From VBAS01 sp964444975 (GTDB taxonomy: Bacteria > Bacteroidota > Bacteroidia > Chitinophagales > Chitinophagaceae), in assembly GCA_964444975.1 (NCBI GenBank), contig CAYUJD010000002.1, positions 36,915 through 100,914 on the forward strand: a stretch of 64,000 bases of DNA. Direction: 5' to 3'. Numbering within the stretch: the stretch's first letter is position 1; each line of letters starts with the position of its first letter. Below, piece after piece: positions 1 to 8,707 of this stretch. Both the position numbers and the translations under genes were made by a program. Under the pieces are notes generated by a model. That model did no database searches. It saw only the letters and a list, made by a program, of their open reading frames with translations, and was not told the DNA's origin.

Positions 1-164
1 AAGTACAAGAAAATTTATTACGGGAAAAACAAATAGTGCCCGCATTGGATGCACAGCGAGTTTGATATAAATAGCCTGCAGCGCCTTACTTTATTAAATC
101 ACTGCATATTTTTACCACGAAAGGCATTGGAAAAAATTTACAGAGAATCTTTTCGGATAACCGC
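1..164. other. Left edge, no gene seen
   Basis: This AT-rich stretch lies downstream of the aspartate kinase stop. I see no convincing coding frame, hairpin terminator or RNA gene in it. Confidence 0.4.
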
Positions 165-1430
165 TTACATCAGCACCGCCTGCACCGTGTCCGTCGTCCT
201 TTGCTGCAACAATGTCTTTTTACCGGCAGCCAGTATTTCGTATAAATTTTTATCGTAATGCCGGATGGTGAGCAGTGTAAGGCCACGGGTAAGCTGCACA
301 TCAAACTCTTCAGAAGCTTCCTGCGCCAGCTTTTCTATTTTATCGGCCCGGTCGTCCAGCACACAAGTGATGCTGATGGCGCCGTTTTGGGTCAGGTTGG
401 GTTTCAGCTTCAGCTTCTCCAGCAGGTGCACCAGGTCTTCTACCGGCTTTTCTTCCACAAACGAAAAATCTTTTGTGCTCAGCTCCATCATCACCTGGTT
501 TTCTTTCAGCACTATTATTGGCGGCAGCTTTTTTATGTTCCGGTTGCAAATGACGGTGCCGGGTAGCGAGGGTTCAAGGAAACATTTCACATACATCGGT
601 ATACCTTTATTCTGCAGTGGCTTGATGGTTTTGGGATGAATCACCTGTGCGCCGTAATAAGCCATCTCAATCACTTCGCGGTAGTTCAGTTCGGGGATAG
701 TTTGCGCATCGGGAAAAAATTTCGGGTCGGCATTCATCACCCCGGGCACATCTTTCCAGATGGTCAGGCTTTCGGCATCCAGCAGGTTGGAAAAAACGGC
801 GGCAGAGTAATCGCTTCCTTCCCGCCCCAGCGTGGTGCTTACATTTTCATCCGTTGAGCCAATGAAACCTTGGGTTAAGACGATATCATAACTATCAAAC
901 AATTTTACTATCAACCCATCCACTACTTTCTCTTTTGTCACCCGCCAGTCAATGGTCGCATCGCGGAAATTATCATCGGTGCGGAAAACATCCCGCACAT
1001 CCACCCATTGGTTTTTTATGCCGGTTTCTTCCAGGTAATGACTGATGATGGCGGTGGAGAGCAGCTCACCCGTACAAACCACCTGGTCGTAATAATAATC
1101 ATATTCCCGCACGGGCTTATCGTGCAGCAGCCATTCGGCTTCGGTGAAAAAATTTTTCAGTTGTTCTTTGCAGGCCAGCGCATGGGTTACAATCAATTGG
1201 TTGGCCATACCAAGGTGATGCTGCTTTATGTTTTCAAAAAGCTGCAGCGCTTCATCTTTTTTACCGGCAAAAAAGGCACCCACCACTTTTTCCAGCGCAT
1301 TAGTAGTTTTGCCCATGGCCGAAATCACCACCAGGATTTTCTGATTGGAATATTGCTTCAGAATATCGCCGAGATTTTTGACCCTTTCCACGCTGTTTAC
1401 TGATGCACCGCCGAATTTGAAAACAAGCAT
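165..1430 (-). CDS. lysC: Aspartate kinase, monofunctional
   Basis: Phosphorylates L-aspartate with ATP, the first step towards lysine, threonine and methionine. The N-terminal kinase signature KFGGAS is at residues 5-10 and the substrate loop TTLGREGSDYSA at 199-210. The C-terminal third (from about residue 310) has the spacing of paired ACT domains, the usual site of allosteric inhibition by end-product amino acids. At 421 residues it is a stand-alone kinase with no homoserine dehydrogenase fusion. The ATG start lies about 50 bp downstream of a TATCTTTG promoter element. It diverges from fbp, with a MITE-like repeat between them. Confidence 0.93.
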   Translation of the reverse strand: MLVFKFGGASVNSVERVKNLGDILKQYSNQKILVVISAMGKTTNALEKVVGAFFAGKKDEALQLFENIKQHHLGMANQLIVTHALACKEQLKNFFTEAEWLLHDKPVREYDYYYDQVVCTGELLSTAIISHYLEETGIKNQWVDVRDVFRTDDNFRDATIDWRVTKEKVVDGLIVKLFDSYDIVLTQGFIGSTDENVSTTLGREGSDYSAAVFSNLLDAESLTIWKDVPGVMNADPKFFPDAQTIPELNYREVIEMAYYGAQVIHPKTIKPLQNKGIPMYVKCFLEPSLPGTVICNRNIKKLPPIIVLKENQVMMELSTKDFSFVEEKPVEDLVHLLEKLKLKPNLTQNGAISITCVLDDRADKIEKLAQEASEEFDVQLTRGLTLLTIRHYDKNLYEILAAGKKTLLQQRTTDTVQAVLM

Positions 1431-1481
1431 ACCGGTAATTTTGGAATTTCGATTTTGGATTTAGCAGGTAAACGTAAGCGG

Positions 1482-1489
1482 CAAAGATA
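1482..1489 (-). promoter_or_regulatory. Bacteroidota -7 element TATCTTTG
   Basis: On the minus strand this is a perfect match to TAnnTTTG, the Bacteroidota sigma-A -7 consensus. It lies 52 bp before the aspartate kinase start codon. No clear -33 TTG was assigned. Confidence 0.6.
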
Positions 1490-1576
1490 GCATAAGGTGT
1501 TTTTTCTTCGTGCAGGGAAAGAATTGAAAAAATTTTGCCAGCCAATACGAAAAGCACATTGAAACGGGTTATTAAT

Positions 1577-1728
1577 ACAGGACATCTCAAAAGTATTTTC
1601 AGACCACAGATTTCACGGGCTAAGCAAACAAATTGCACCGTTTTATTCTAAAATCAGGGAAATCTGTGAAATAAAATCCGTTTAATCAGTGGTTAATTGG
1701 AGTTAAAGTGACTTTTGAGATAACCTGT
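1577..1728. repeat. MITE-like element, copy A
   Basis: The 18-bp ends at 1577-1594 and 1711-1728 are inverted repeats of each other (ACAGGnnATCTCAAAAGT) with two mismatches. The trinucleotide AAT flanks both sides (1574-1576 and 1729-1731) and may be a target-site duplication. The ~152-bp element has no coding capacity. A second copy, roughly 80% identical by eye and in opposite orientation, is at 63704-63855. It sits between the divergent lysC and fbp promoters. Confidence 0.75.
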
Positions 1729-1821
1729 AATACTTTTCGTGTACTTCGCGTTTCTTGATATGCGGGAAGTGCCTGCATTCAAATCCGAAATCATAAATCT
1801 AAAATCTAAAATCCAAATTCC

Positions 1822-1829
1822 TACATTTG
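1822..1829 (+). promoter_or_regulatory. Bacteroidota -7 element TACATTTG
   Basis: Perfect TAnnTTTG match 22 bp before the fbp ATG, implying a leader of roughly 17 nt. Confidence 0.65.
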
Positions 1830-1851
1830 TCAAACCCTTAATCATCCTTAT

Positions 1852-2862
1852 ATGGTCATCAACCGGCAGGTACTTACACTCGATGAATTTACCATTCAGC
1901 AGTTGCGCAGTGTGCCCGGCGCCACCGGCGAACTCAGCAGTTTGCTCCGCGATATCGGGCTTGCCGCCAAGCGGGTGAATGTGGAAGTAAACAAAGCCGG
2001 CCTGGTTGACATTCTTGGCGATGCCGGCACGGTCAATGTGCAGGGCGAAGAAGTGAAAAAGCTGGATGTGTTTGCCAATCACCAGTTGACTGGTGCACTA
2101 AAGCATGGCATAAGTTGCGCCGGCATTGGCAGCGAAGAACTGGATGATATTGTGGTGTTTGATGATGAGGTAAGCAATCAATCAAAGTATGTGTGCATGT
2201 TTGACCCGCTGGATGGCAGCGCCAATATTGATGTGAATGTTTCCATCGGGACCATCTTTGCCGTTTTCCGCCGGGTAACGGAAAAAGGCAAACCCTGCAG
2301 CCTGGAAGATTTTTTACAGAAAGGAATCAACATGGTGGCAGCGGGTTATGTTATTTATGGTTCCAGCACCATGCTGGTATATGCAACAAGAAGAGGAGTG
2401 AATGGTTTTACACTGGACCCCTCTATTGGCGAGTTTACGCTCAGTCATCCCAACATCAAATGTCCTGAGCACGGGAAAATTTATTCGGTAAATCATGGTA
2501 ATTTTTTCCAGTATGATGAAAAGGTGAGGAAGTACATCAATATTTGCCAGAATAAAACCAATGCGGATGGAGGCCCATACACACAACGCTATATTGGCAG
2601 CATGGTGGCCGATGTACACCGCAACCTTATCAAGGGAGGCATTTTTATGTATCCCGGCACAACGGATAAGCCGAAAGGGAAACTGCGGCTGCTGTATGAG
2701 TGTAATCCTTTTGCGTTTATTGTGGAAGTGGCCGGTGGCAAAGCCACAAACGGCAAAGAAAGAATCCTGGAAGTGCAGCCCACCAGCCTGCATCAGCGTA
2801 CACCATTTTTTATTGGCAGTAAAATGATGATGGAGGAATTGGAGAGTTATTTGATGGATTGA
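1852..2862 (+). CDS. fbp: Fructose-1,6-bisphosphatase, class I
   Basis: Hydrolyses fructose 1,6-bisphosphate to fructose 6-phosphate, the committed cytoplasmic step of gluconeogenesis. The class I signature DPLDGSANID (residues 118-127) holds the metal-binding aspartates. The C-terminal RLLYECNPFAFIVEVAGG segment is also class I specific. Its 336 residues are the normal family length. The ATG start agrees with the TACATTTG element just upstream. AMP inhibition is typical of the family but was not judged from this sequence. Confidence 0.95.
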   Translation: MVINRQVLTLDEFTIQQLRSVPGATGELSSLLRDIGLAAKRVNVEVNKAGLVDILGDAGTVNVQGEEVKKLDVFANHQLTGALKHGISCAGIGSEELDDIVVFDDEVSNQSKYVCMFDPLDGSANIDVNVSIGTIFAVFRRVTEKGKPCSLEDFLQKGINMVAAGYVIYGSSTMLVYATRRGVNGFTLDPSIGEFTLSHPNIKCPEHGKIYSVNHGNFFQYDEKVRKYINICQNKTNADGGPYTQRYIGSMVADVHRNLIKGGIFMYPGTTDKPKGKLRLLYECNPFAFIVEVAGGKATNGKERILEVQPTSLHQRTPFFIGSKMMMEELESYLMD

Positions 2863-2930
2863 TGGTTTGATGGCTAAATGGTTAAATGGTTAGATTGTTT
2901 GATGGGTTGACGGGTTTAGGGTAACACTGT
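2863..2930. repeat. Degenerate short tandem repeat
   Basis: Just after fbp the words TGATGG and TAAATGG recur every 7-8 bases in an imperfect run. It is non-coding and lacks hairpin symmetry. Comparable degenerate runs built on other words follow several other genes in this window. Confidence 0.5.
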
Positions 2931-3028
2931 AGTGACAGATGAAATTGAATAAATCGGATGTGGTTGTTTTTTGATAAGGAGTAAATTTTAGTTGTATAAA
3001 ACCCTGTAAGAAATAATGCTTCCGTGGA

Positions 3029-3496
3029 ATGTTGAATAGTTTTGTTGAAATAGTAGGATATACTGACAAGTATCATGCTGATTTCAGGCGATTGAACCTG
3101 GAATGGCTTGATAAATACAACCTGACAGAGAGCCACGATTTGCAGGTGCTGGATAATCCGCAGGCAACCATTCTTGACCGCGGTGGTTTCATCTGGCTGG
3201 CAAAGGCAGATGACGACATTATCGGAACAGCCGCCCTGGTGAACGAAGGGCATGGTATATTTGAACTGGCAAAAATGAGTGTGACGGAAAAATGGCAAGG
3301 CAGGGGAATAAGCAAACTGTTGCTGGAAGCCTGCCTGAAGAAAGCGAAAGGGATTGGCGCAAAAAAACTGACTTTATTTTCAAATCACCAGTTGAAGAAT
3401 GCGCTGCGGCTGTATGAAAAATACGGATTCAAAAACGTGGAAGTCAGAAATTCACCATTTGCAACCGCTGATGTGAAGATGGAACTTGAACTTTGA
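3029..3496 (+). CDS. GNAT-family N-acetyltransferase
   Basis: A 155-residue single-domain GNAT fold. Residues 85-105 (KMSVTEKWQGRGISKLLLEA) carry motif A with the acetyl-CoA-binding Q/R-x-x-G-x-G/A loop, and the C-terminal NALRLYEKYGFK is motif B. The acceptor cannot be named: GNATs modify small amines, antibiotics or protein termini. The gene stops 5 bp before the ABC ATPase, so the two are probably co-transcribed. Confidence 0.85.
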   Translation: MLNSFVEIVGYTDKYHADFRRLNLEWLDKYNLTESHDLQVLDNPQATILDRGGFIWLAKADDDIIGTAALVNEGHGIFELAKMSVTEKWQGRGISKLLLEACLKKAKGIGAKKLTLFSNHQLKNALRLYEKYGFKNVEVRNSPFATADVKMELEL

Positions 3497-3501
3497 TAAA
3501 A

Positions 3502-4263
3502 ATGAACCAGGAAATTATTCGGGTAAAAAACCTTGTGAAGAAGTATGGCGATTTCACCGCGGTGAAAGGAATCAGCTTTGATGTATATGAAGGAGAAATT
3601 TTCGGATTGCTGGGGCCTAATGGCGCCGGCAAATCCACCACGCTGGAAATAATTGAAACGCTGCGCCAGAAAACCGGCGGTGAAGTTTGGGTAAACGAGT
3701 TTAACCTGGACAAAGAACCCGACGAAATAAAAAAAGTAATAGGGGTGCAGCTGCAAACCAGCGGCTATTATCCCAATCTGAACCTGGTGGAGCTCATCAA
3801 TTTATTCAATGGGCTTTATAACCGCCATGTGAACCCGGAGACCCTGCTCGAAATGGTGAACCTGAAAGATAAAGCCAAAGCAAAAGTGAAAGAACTCAGC
3901 GGCGGGCAAAAACAAAGGTTCTCGGTAGCCACCACGCTCATTAACGAACCGAAAATTGTTTTCCTGGATGAACCTACAACCGGTCTTGACCCGCAGGCAA
4001 GAAGAAACCTGTGGGAACTGGTTAAAAATATCCGGTCGAATGGTACAACCGTCATCATCACGACACATTACATGGACGAAGCGGAAGTACTTTGCGACCG
4101 GGTGGCCATAATTGACGAAGGAAAAATCATTGCCCTTGATACACCGGACAATTTAATTGACCGCCTCGTATCAACAGGTTTTGAAAGACCAAGGGAAGTG
4201 AAAAAAGCGAACCTCGAAGATGTCTTTATTCAATTGACCGGTCATGTGTTGCGGGAAGAATAA
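3502..4263 (+). CDS. ABC transporter ATP-binding protein, DrrA-type
   Basis: Nucleotide-binding subunit of an ABC-2 type exporter. Walker A (GPNGAGKST), signature LSGGQKQR and Walker B (IVFLDEPTTGLD) with the following H-loop (TTHYMDEAE) are all intact. The C-terminal extension ending ANLEDVFIQLTG is characteristic of the DrrA/CcmA group that energises ABC-2 permeases for drugs, lipids or polysaccharides. I chose the ATG at 3502 over a TTG three codons earlier. No permease follows: the next gene is a DinB-like protein. The partner must be encoded elsewhere or has been lost. Confidence 0.9.
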   Translation: MNQEIIRVKNLVKKYGDFTAVKGISFDVYEGEIFGLLGPNGAGKSTTLEIIETLRQKTGGEVWVNEFNLDKEPDEIKKVIGVQLQTSGYYPNLNLVELINLFNGLYNRHVNPETLLEMVNLKDKAKAKVKELSGGQKQRFSVATTLINEPKIVFLDEPTTGLDPQARRNLWELVKNIRSNGTTVIITTHYMDEAEVLCDRVAIIDEGKIIALDTPDNLIDRLVSTGFERPREVKKANLEDVFIQLTGHVLREE

Positions 4264-4395
4264 AATTTTAAAAAACCGGGGAAGAAAAGACACCACCCTC
4301 CGGGAGTGATTTTTAAGAATTTTATGATCTGTATGATTCGTATGACCTGTATGACTACTTTAAGTGACTAATTTTTTAACCTAATTTTTTTTAAT
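4264..4395. repeat. Intergenic run with ~10-bp degenerate repeats
   Basis: Between the ABC ATPase and the DinB-like gene, the word TGTATGA(C/T) recurs at about 10-bp spacing (4322-4358). A weak hairpin around 4291-4306 followed by ATTTTT may terminate ABC gene transcription. No permease gene or remnant of one is visible. Confidence 0.4.
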
Positions 4396-4935
4396 ATGCC
4401 TGCTATTGCCGTTGACCCCCGCTATCCCATCGGCCAGTACGAGCCCAAACCGTTTTCCATTGACCAGAAAGTGGAGTGGATGGCTGATGTAAAGTTTTTG
4501 CCCATACAGCTGGAGAATGCAATACTGAACCTTGATGAGCACCAGCTTCAAACACCTTATCGTGAAGGAGGCTGGACGGTGCAGCAGCTGGTACATCATG
4601 TAGCCGACAGCCATATCAATGCGTACTGCCGTTTTAAGCTTGGCATAACAGAAGATAACCCCACCATCAAGCCTTACAATGAAAAACTATGGGCCGAGCT
4701 TAATGATGTACAGAAGTTGCCGGTTAATATTTCACTTATTTTACTGCATGCACTGCATACCCGCTGGTACGAGCTGATGAAATACATTACCGACGACCAG
4801 TGGAATAACCGGACTATTTATCATCCCGAAAGTAAAAAGACAATGCGGCTCTGGTACCTGCTGGGCATGTATGCATGGCACGGCAAACATCATGTGGCGC
4901 ATGTCACTTCGCTTAGAGAGCGAATGGGGTGGTAA
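4396..4935 (+). CDS. DinB/YfiT-like putative metal-dependent hydrolase or thiol transferase
   Basis: A four-helix DinB-superfamily protein of 179 residues. The metal-ligand histidines are visible in LVHHVADSH near residue 69 and in the C-terminal YAWHGKHHVAHV. The sequence resembles Bacillus YfiT, and related proteins act as bacillithiol transferases, so a thiol-transfer or detoxification role is possible but inferred. It is a stand-alone gene with no recognisable partner next to it. Confidence 0.8.
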   Translation: MPAIAVDPRYPIGQYEPKPFSIDQKVEWMADVKFLPIQLENAILNLDEHQLQTPYREGGWTVQQLVHHVADSHINAYCRFKLGITEDNPTIKPYNEKLWAELNDVQKLPVNISLILLHALHTRWYELMKYITDDQWNNRTIYHPESKKTMRLWYLLGMYAWHGKHHVAHVTSLRERMGW

Positions 4936-5042
4936 GAAATTTAACACTCAATATTCAATGCGCAATTTTAATTTTAGTTTGATAGAGCATTTTGTCCTTG
5001 TCAGTTGAACATGGAAATTTGAGCATTGAAGATTTCCTCACA

Positions 5043-5591
5043 ATGAAATGGAAGATTCTTTCCTCCGAATACCTCTTCGACGACCTTTGGTTTAAGGTGC
5101 GGAAAGACATTTGTGAAACGCCCCAAGGTAAAATTGTCAACCCGTATTATGTTTACGAGTTTCCGGAGTGGGCAACGGCCTTTGCATTAACGGAAGAAAA
5201 TAAAGTGATACTGGTGCGCCAGTATCGCCATGCAGTGGGAGAGGAGTGTATTGAGCTGCCGGGCGGCTGCGTGGATGATACTGATAAAAATGCCGAAGCG
5301 GCGATTGCAAGGGAACTGCTGGAAGAAACGGGCTACCTTTTTACTTCCTACGAATACCTGGGAAAAATTTCCGCCAATCCATCCACCAACGCAAATTGGA
5401 TGAATATGTTCCTGGCAAGAGGAGGAAAAAAAGTGAGTGAGCAGGCGCTTGACGGCAACGAGGAAATAACAGTGGAGCTTTATACAACAGATGAAGTGAA
5501 ACAACTGCTTAAGGAAAACAAAATAATACAGGCCATGCACGTCACTTGCATACTGTATGCGTTTGTTAAACTTGGGATTATTGATTATTGA
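5043..5591 (+). CDS. Nudix hydrolase, ADP-ribose pyrophosphatase-like
   Basis: Hydrolyses a nucleoside diphosphate linked to another moiety. The Nudix helix core is clear in GGCVDD..., followed by RELLEETG with the catalytic glutamates, although the spacing between the first glycine and REL is slightly longer than the textbook box. WATAFALTEENKVILVRQYRHAVGEECIELPGG is the typical ADP-ribose pyrophosphatase-like lead-in. I start at the ATG at 5043 (182 residues) because the upstream extension begins with TTG and looks non-conserved. The substrate is not determinable here. A macrodomain gene, another ADP-ribose-related function, lies nearby. Confidence 0.85.
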   Translation: MKWKILSSEYLFDDLWFKVRKDICETPQGKIVNPYYVYEFPEWATAFALTEENKVILVRQYRHAVGEECIELPGGCVDDTDKNAEAAIARELLEETGYLFTSYEYLGKISANPSTNANWMNMFLARGGKKVSEQALDGNEEITVELYTTDEVKQLLKENKIIQAMHVTCILYAFVKLGIIDY

Positions 5592-5604
5592 CGCCTTGAC
5601 ACAT

Positions 5605-6918
5605 TCATTCAGTCACAAATTTCCTGGCCGGAACATTTACTTCTCCGATAAGAAACACACTGCCACAAATAATTACCAGGTCATCTTTGTGTGCTTTTGA
5701 TATTGCGGAATTCAGCGCTGCATTAACCTCGCGGTAAATTTCGCCTTTTAATCCTGCATCCACGGCTTTCTGCATTAATACTTCCGCAGGCAGGGCACGG
5801 GGAATCTGTGCCTGTGTAAAATAATAATGAGCGGTATGAGGAAGCAACCGGAGTATCGTATCAATTTCTTTGTCCTTTACCATCCCGATAATGATATGCA
5901 GCTCATGATAATCGGTCAGTTCAATTTGCTGTACTATCTGTCGCATACCGTCTTCATTATGCCCCACATCAAATACGATCGCCGGGTGCTCCCGTATTAT
6001 TTCCCAGCGGCCGTGAAGCCCGGTGAGCTTTTTTACTTTTCGCAAGGCGACTTGAATGTTGTTTTCAGTTATACCGACCCCTTTTTCTTTCAAAACCGAA
6101 CAGGCTTCCAGCACACTCAGCAGATTTTTTACCTGGTAAATACCGGGCAAGTCGAGCAGGTATTTTTTATGATCGGGTTTACCCGCTTCCGCCACTTCCA
6201 CTTCAAGTTCATGATTTTTCCAGCCCCATGCGGCGATACTTCTTTTTTGAAAGGCAAAATGCAGCTGTGCCTTTCTTTCTCCCGCTGTTTTTTCAAATAC
6301 AGGCTTGGTTTCGGGCAGTGTTTCGCCAATTACAACCGGCACGCCGGGTTTGATGATACCGGCTTTCTCTGCGGCAATTTTTTCCAGCGAATCACCCAGT
6401 ATGTTCATGTGATCCCAGCCGATATTGGTGATGATGGAAAGTTCAGGAATAATAATATTGGTGCTGTCGAGCCTGCCGCCGAGGCCCACTTCAACAAAGG
6501 CGATGTCAACTTTTTGTTGGGCAAAATATTCAAAGGCCATCGCCACAGTGATTTCAAAAAAACTGGGCCTGATTTCGTCCATCAGCGGCTTTATTTTTTC
6601 AGTAAAGCTGACTACGAAATCTTTGTCCACCATGTCGCCGTTCACACGAATTCTTTCCCTGAAATCTTTCAGGTGCGGCGATGTGTAGAGCCCTGTTTTA
6701 TAGCCTGCTGTTTGCAGAATGGCGGCAAGCATGTGACTTACCGAGCCTTTGCCATTAGTGCCCCCAATGTGAATGCTTTTAAATTTTTTCTGGGGATTTT
6801 GAAGAAAATCACAAAGCGTAATCGTATTGGTAAGGTCTTTTTTAAAAGCAGCCAGCCCGATATGGCTGTACATAGGCAGTTTGGAAAAAAGATATGCGAT
6901 GGTTTGCCCGTAAGTCAT
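5605..6918 (-). CDS. folC: Bifunctional folylpolyglutamate synthase/dihydrofolate synthase
   Basis: A Mur-ligase-like enzyme that adds glutamate to dihydropteroate and to folates using ATP. The P-loop GTNGKGSVSHML is at about residues 53-64, followed by the SPHL and FEITVAMAFEYF segments of the central domain. VFDVGHNEDGM marks the C-terminal Rossmann-like domain (DxGHN). Its 437 residues match the family. The start codon overlaps the macrodomain stop by 4 nt (ATGA), so it is translationally coupled to that gene. Confidence 0.94.
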   Translation of the reverse strand: MTYGQTIAYLFSKLPMYSHIGLAAFKKDLTNTITLCDFLQNPQKKFKSIHIGGTNGKGSVSHMLAAILQTAGYKTGLYTSPHLKDFRERIRVNGDMVDKDFVVSFTEKIKPLMDEIRPSFFEITVAMAFEYFAQQKVDIAFVEVGLGGRLDSTNIIIPELSIITNIGWDHMNILGDSLEKIAAEKAGIIKPGVPVVIGETLPETKPVFEKTAGERKAQLHFAFQKRSIAAWGWKNHELEVEVAEAGKPDHKKYLLDLPGIYQVKNLLSVLEACSVLKEKGVGITENNIQVALRKVKKLTGLHGRWEIIREHPAIVFDVGHNEDGMRQIVQQIELTDYHELHIIIGMVKDKEIDTILRLLPHTAHYYFTQAQIPRALPAEVLMQKAVDAGLKGEIYREVNAALNSAISKAHKDDLVIICGSVFLIGEVNVPARKFVTE

Positions 6919-7451
6919 GATTGTGGTGAGGCACTTGATTTAAGTAAGCTCTCGTAAAGAAGGTAATTCTCCTCATCAAAGCAAATAAAAATTACTTTGC
7001 TGACGGAGGAATTTTTTTCCAGGAAATCAGAAACGGTATTTACGGCAACTTCCGCCGCTTCTTTTTTCGGATAACCGTACACACCAGTGCTGATGTTGGG
7101 AAAAGCAATTGAGGTAAGTTTGTTATCAGCAGCAAGCTGCAAACTGTTTTTATAACAAGAGGCCAATATTTCCGCTTCCTTGTTTTCTCCACCCTGCCAA
7201 ACCGGGCCTACGGTGTGAATCACAAATTTTGCAGGCAGGTTTCCCGCGGTTGTAATCACCGCTTCGCCGGGTGGGCAGCCCCCTTGCCGGGCAACGATCT
7301 GTTTACACTCTTCCAGGATAGCCGGCCCGCCGGCACGATGAATGGCCCCGTCCACACCGCCGCCACCCATCAGCGATGAATTGGCAGCGTTCACAATGGC
7401 GTCAACATTCTGTCTCGTGATGTCGCCTTTTACCAGCCATATTCTTGCCAT
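6915..7451 (-). CDS. Macrodomain protein, O-acetyl-ADP-ribose deacetylase type
   Basis: Binds ADP-ribose and in this subgroup (YmdB/MacroD-like) removes acyl or ADP-ribosyl groups. Diagnostic motifs are VDAIVNAANSSLMGGGGVDG near residues 16-35 and the phosphate loop NISTGVYGYP. A -7 element ends only a few bases upstream of an earlier in-frame ATG (7463). The ATG at 7451, giving MARIWLVKGDIT, therefore fits better as start: it leaves a short leader and matches the usual family N-terminus. It is first in an operon with folC. Confidence 0.9.
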   Translation of the reverse strand: MARIWLVKGDITRQNVDAIVNAANSSLMGGGGVDGAIHRAGGPAILEECKQIVARQGGCPPGEAVITTAGNLPAKFVIHTVGPVWQGGENKEAEILASCYKNSLQLAADNKLTSIAFPNISTGVYGYPKKEAAEVAVNTVSDFLEKNSSVSKVIFICFDEENYLLYESLLKSSASPQS

Positions 7452-7469
7452 CAACTCTTGCATTGCCGG

Positions 7470-7477
7470 CAAAAATA
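7470..7477 (-). promoter_or_regulatory. -7 element TATTTTTG before macrodomain gene
   Basis: Perfect TAnnTTTG on the minus strand. Transcription would start near 7465, which argues that the macrodomain gene begins at 7451 rather than at 7463. Confidence 0.6.
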
Positions 7478-7559
7478 CTACTACGCTTTTTTGTTTTGAA
7501 GATAACAGGGTTTTATTTAGCGGAAAATCAAATTAACCCGCCCGTTAATGGCGTTTTAT

Positions 7560-7588
7560 AAAAAAAGCCACCCGGTTTTGCGGATGGC
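7560..7588 (-). terminator. Intrinsic terminator of the TonB-like gene
   Basis: Read on the minus strand, an 8-bp GC-rich stem (arms 7581-7588 and 7567-7574, one G-U pair) with a 6-nt loop is followed by seven T residues, 24 bp after the stop codon. Confidence 0.8.
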
Positions 7589-7611
7589 CTTTGTAAAATG
7601 ATTTATTAAAA

Positions 7612-8472
7612 CTATCCTCCTGTTCTTATATTAAACTCATACACTACTACAGATTCGTCACCGGTTTTATTAAACCGGTTTCTCCGCAGCCAATCCCGGA
7701 TGATTTCTTTTGCCTGGTTGTCGCTCATCAGCGAACCCCTGATTGTTCTTACCAGGGTGCCAATGCCATCACCCGATACTTTTATTTCAGCTTCCACTCT
7801 CCCGGAAATGTTTTCTCCTGCATCCAGTTTACCGGAAGTGATTACAATTCTGTTACCGCTTACCTTGCGGGGCCCGGTGCCTGTACCGGTGCCGGTACCA
7901 TTGCCGCCACCCGTACCACCGCCAGAGCCACCGCCATTACCCGGGCCGTTTCCTACACCAGTGCCGGTACCGTTTCCGCCGGCAATATCATAGTTGTCGG
8001 CTGTGCCTCCACCCGTACCTGAGCCGGTTAAAGTTTTACCCACTACTGCTTTGGGCTTTTGTGGCGCCGGTGTAGTTATAGGTTTAGGAGTTGTTTTTAC
8101 CACTGATGTATTGGGGTTTACCTTTGTAGCTTCAGGTTTTGGCTTTACAGGCTTTATTGCAGGAGCACTGGTTTCGTCTTTCTCATTTGTTTCAAAATCC
8201 TTTGAGTCATCCAATGTGCCGGGCTGGGGCGGAGAGTATGCGGTGCCTTTATTGCCGCTTGCTTTTACAGTGTTGCCGCCGCCACCGCCGCCACCGGCCC
8301 TGGTGTCTTCAGGCTGCTCCATCTCAATTTCTATGTAGGCTTCCTGCGGGGGAAATTCAATCTTTGGCAATGGCCATTTTAAAAAAATGAATGCGAGAAT
8401 CATGGCTGCGGCCACACCGGCAGTAACCAATGATGCCTGTTTGTTTTTTTCCCGTTCAAATGCGTGCAACAT
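7612..8472 (-). CDS. TonB-like protein with Gly-rich periplasmic linker
   Basis: Layout: a short cytoplasmic start, one membrane segment (about residues 13-33), a Pro/Lys-rich stretch, a long Gly/Thr repeat and a C-terminal ~70-residue domain (AEIKVSGDGIGTLVRTIRG...) resembling TonB/AgmX C-terminal folds. This suits a protein spanning the periplasm to pass energy or signals to an outer-membrane partner, but no exbB/exbD lies next to it. A TACATTTG element at 8492-8499 abuts an earlier ATG at 8490, so I start at 8472 (286 residues). The Gly-rich low-complexity part is encoded by GGT/GGC-type repeats that could slip. Confidence 0.7.
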   Translation of the reverse strand: MLHAFEREKNKQASLVTAGVAAAMILAFIFLKWPLPKIEFPPQEAYIEIEMEQPEDTRAGGGGGGGNTVKASGNKGTAYSPPQPGTLDDSKDFETNEKDETSAPAIKPVKPKPEATKVNPNTSVVKTTPKPITTPAPQKPKAVVGKTLTGSGTGGGTADNYDIAGGNGTGTGVGNGPGNGGGSGGGTGGGNGTGTGTGTGPRKVSGNRIVITSGKLDAGENISGRVEAEIKVSGDGIGTLVRTIRGSLMSDNQAKEIIRDWLRRNRFNKTGDESVVVYEFNIRTGG

Positions 8473-8491
8473 GATGGTATGGTAATTCATA

Positions 8492-8499
8492 CAAATGTA
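8492..8499 (-). promoter_or_regulatory. -7 element TACATTTG deciding the start
   Basis: Perfect TAnnTTTG on the minus strand, ending 2 bp before an in-frame ATG at 8490. The transcript would begin inside or after that ATG, so the next ATG (8472) is the better start. Confidence 0.6.
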
Positions 8500-8627
8500 A
8501 CCAGGTGAGGTTTTGGGTTCAAGCGATTGTTTTTCACACCTGTTGATTAAACGTGGCAAAGCCCGTGCAACTTGCCCGAAGCAGGCAACAGGAAATGTTA
8601 ATTTTTATCTGGCACTGAATAAATGAA

Positions 8628-8660
8628 GCAGGTATTGCTTTTAAACCTGCATCAGCGGTT
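8628..8660 (-). terminator. Weak hairpin downstream of META gene
   Basis: Minus-strand hairpin GCAGGT/ACCTGC (8645-8650 with 8628-8633) with an 11-nt loop, followed by a T-rich stretch. A possible weak terminator for the META-domain gene. Confidence 0.35.
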
Positions 8661-8707
8661 TTAAAAAGGAGATTCATCAAACAATAAAATGCAAACCGTT
8701 TTTTTAC

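Noticed and set aside
5827..6957. Long plus-strand open frame of 376 codons
   Set aside because: It lies entirely opposite folC and the macrodomain start and shows no domain; it is an antisense shadow.
7861..7990. Gly-coding tandem repeat as a separate genetic element
   Set aside because: It is the in-frame low-complexity linker of the TonB-like protein and needs no further explanation.
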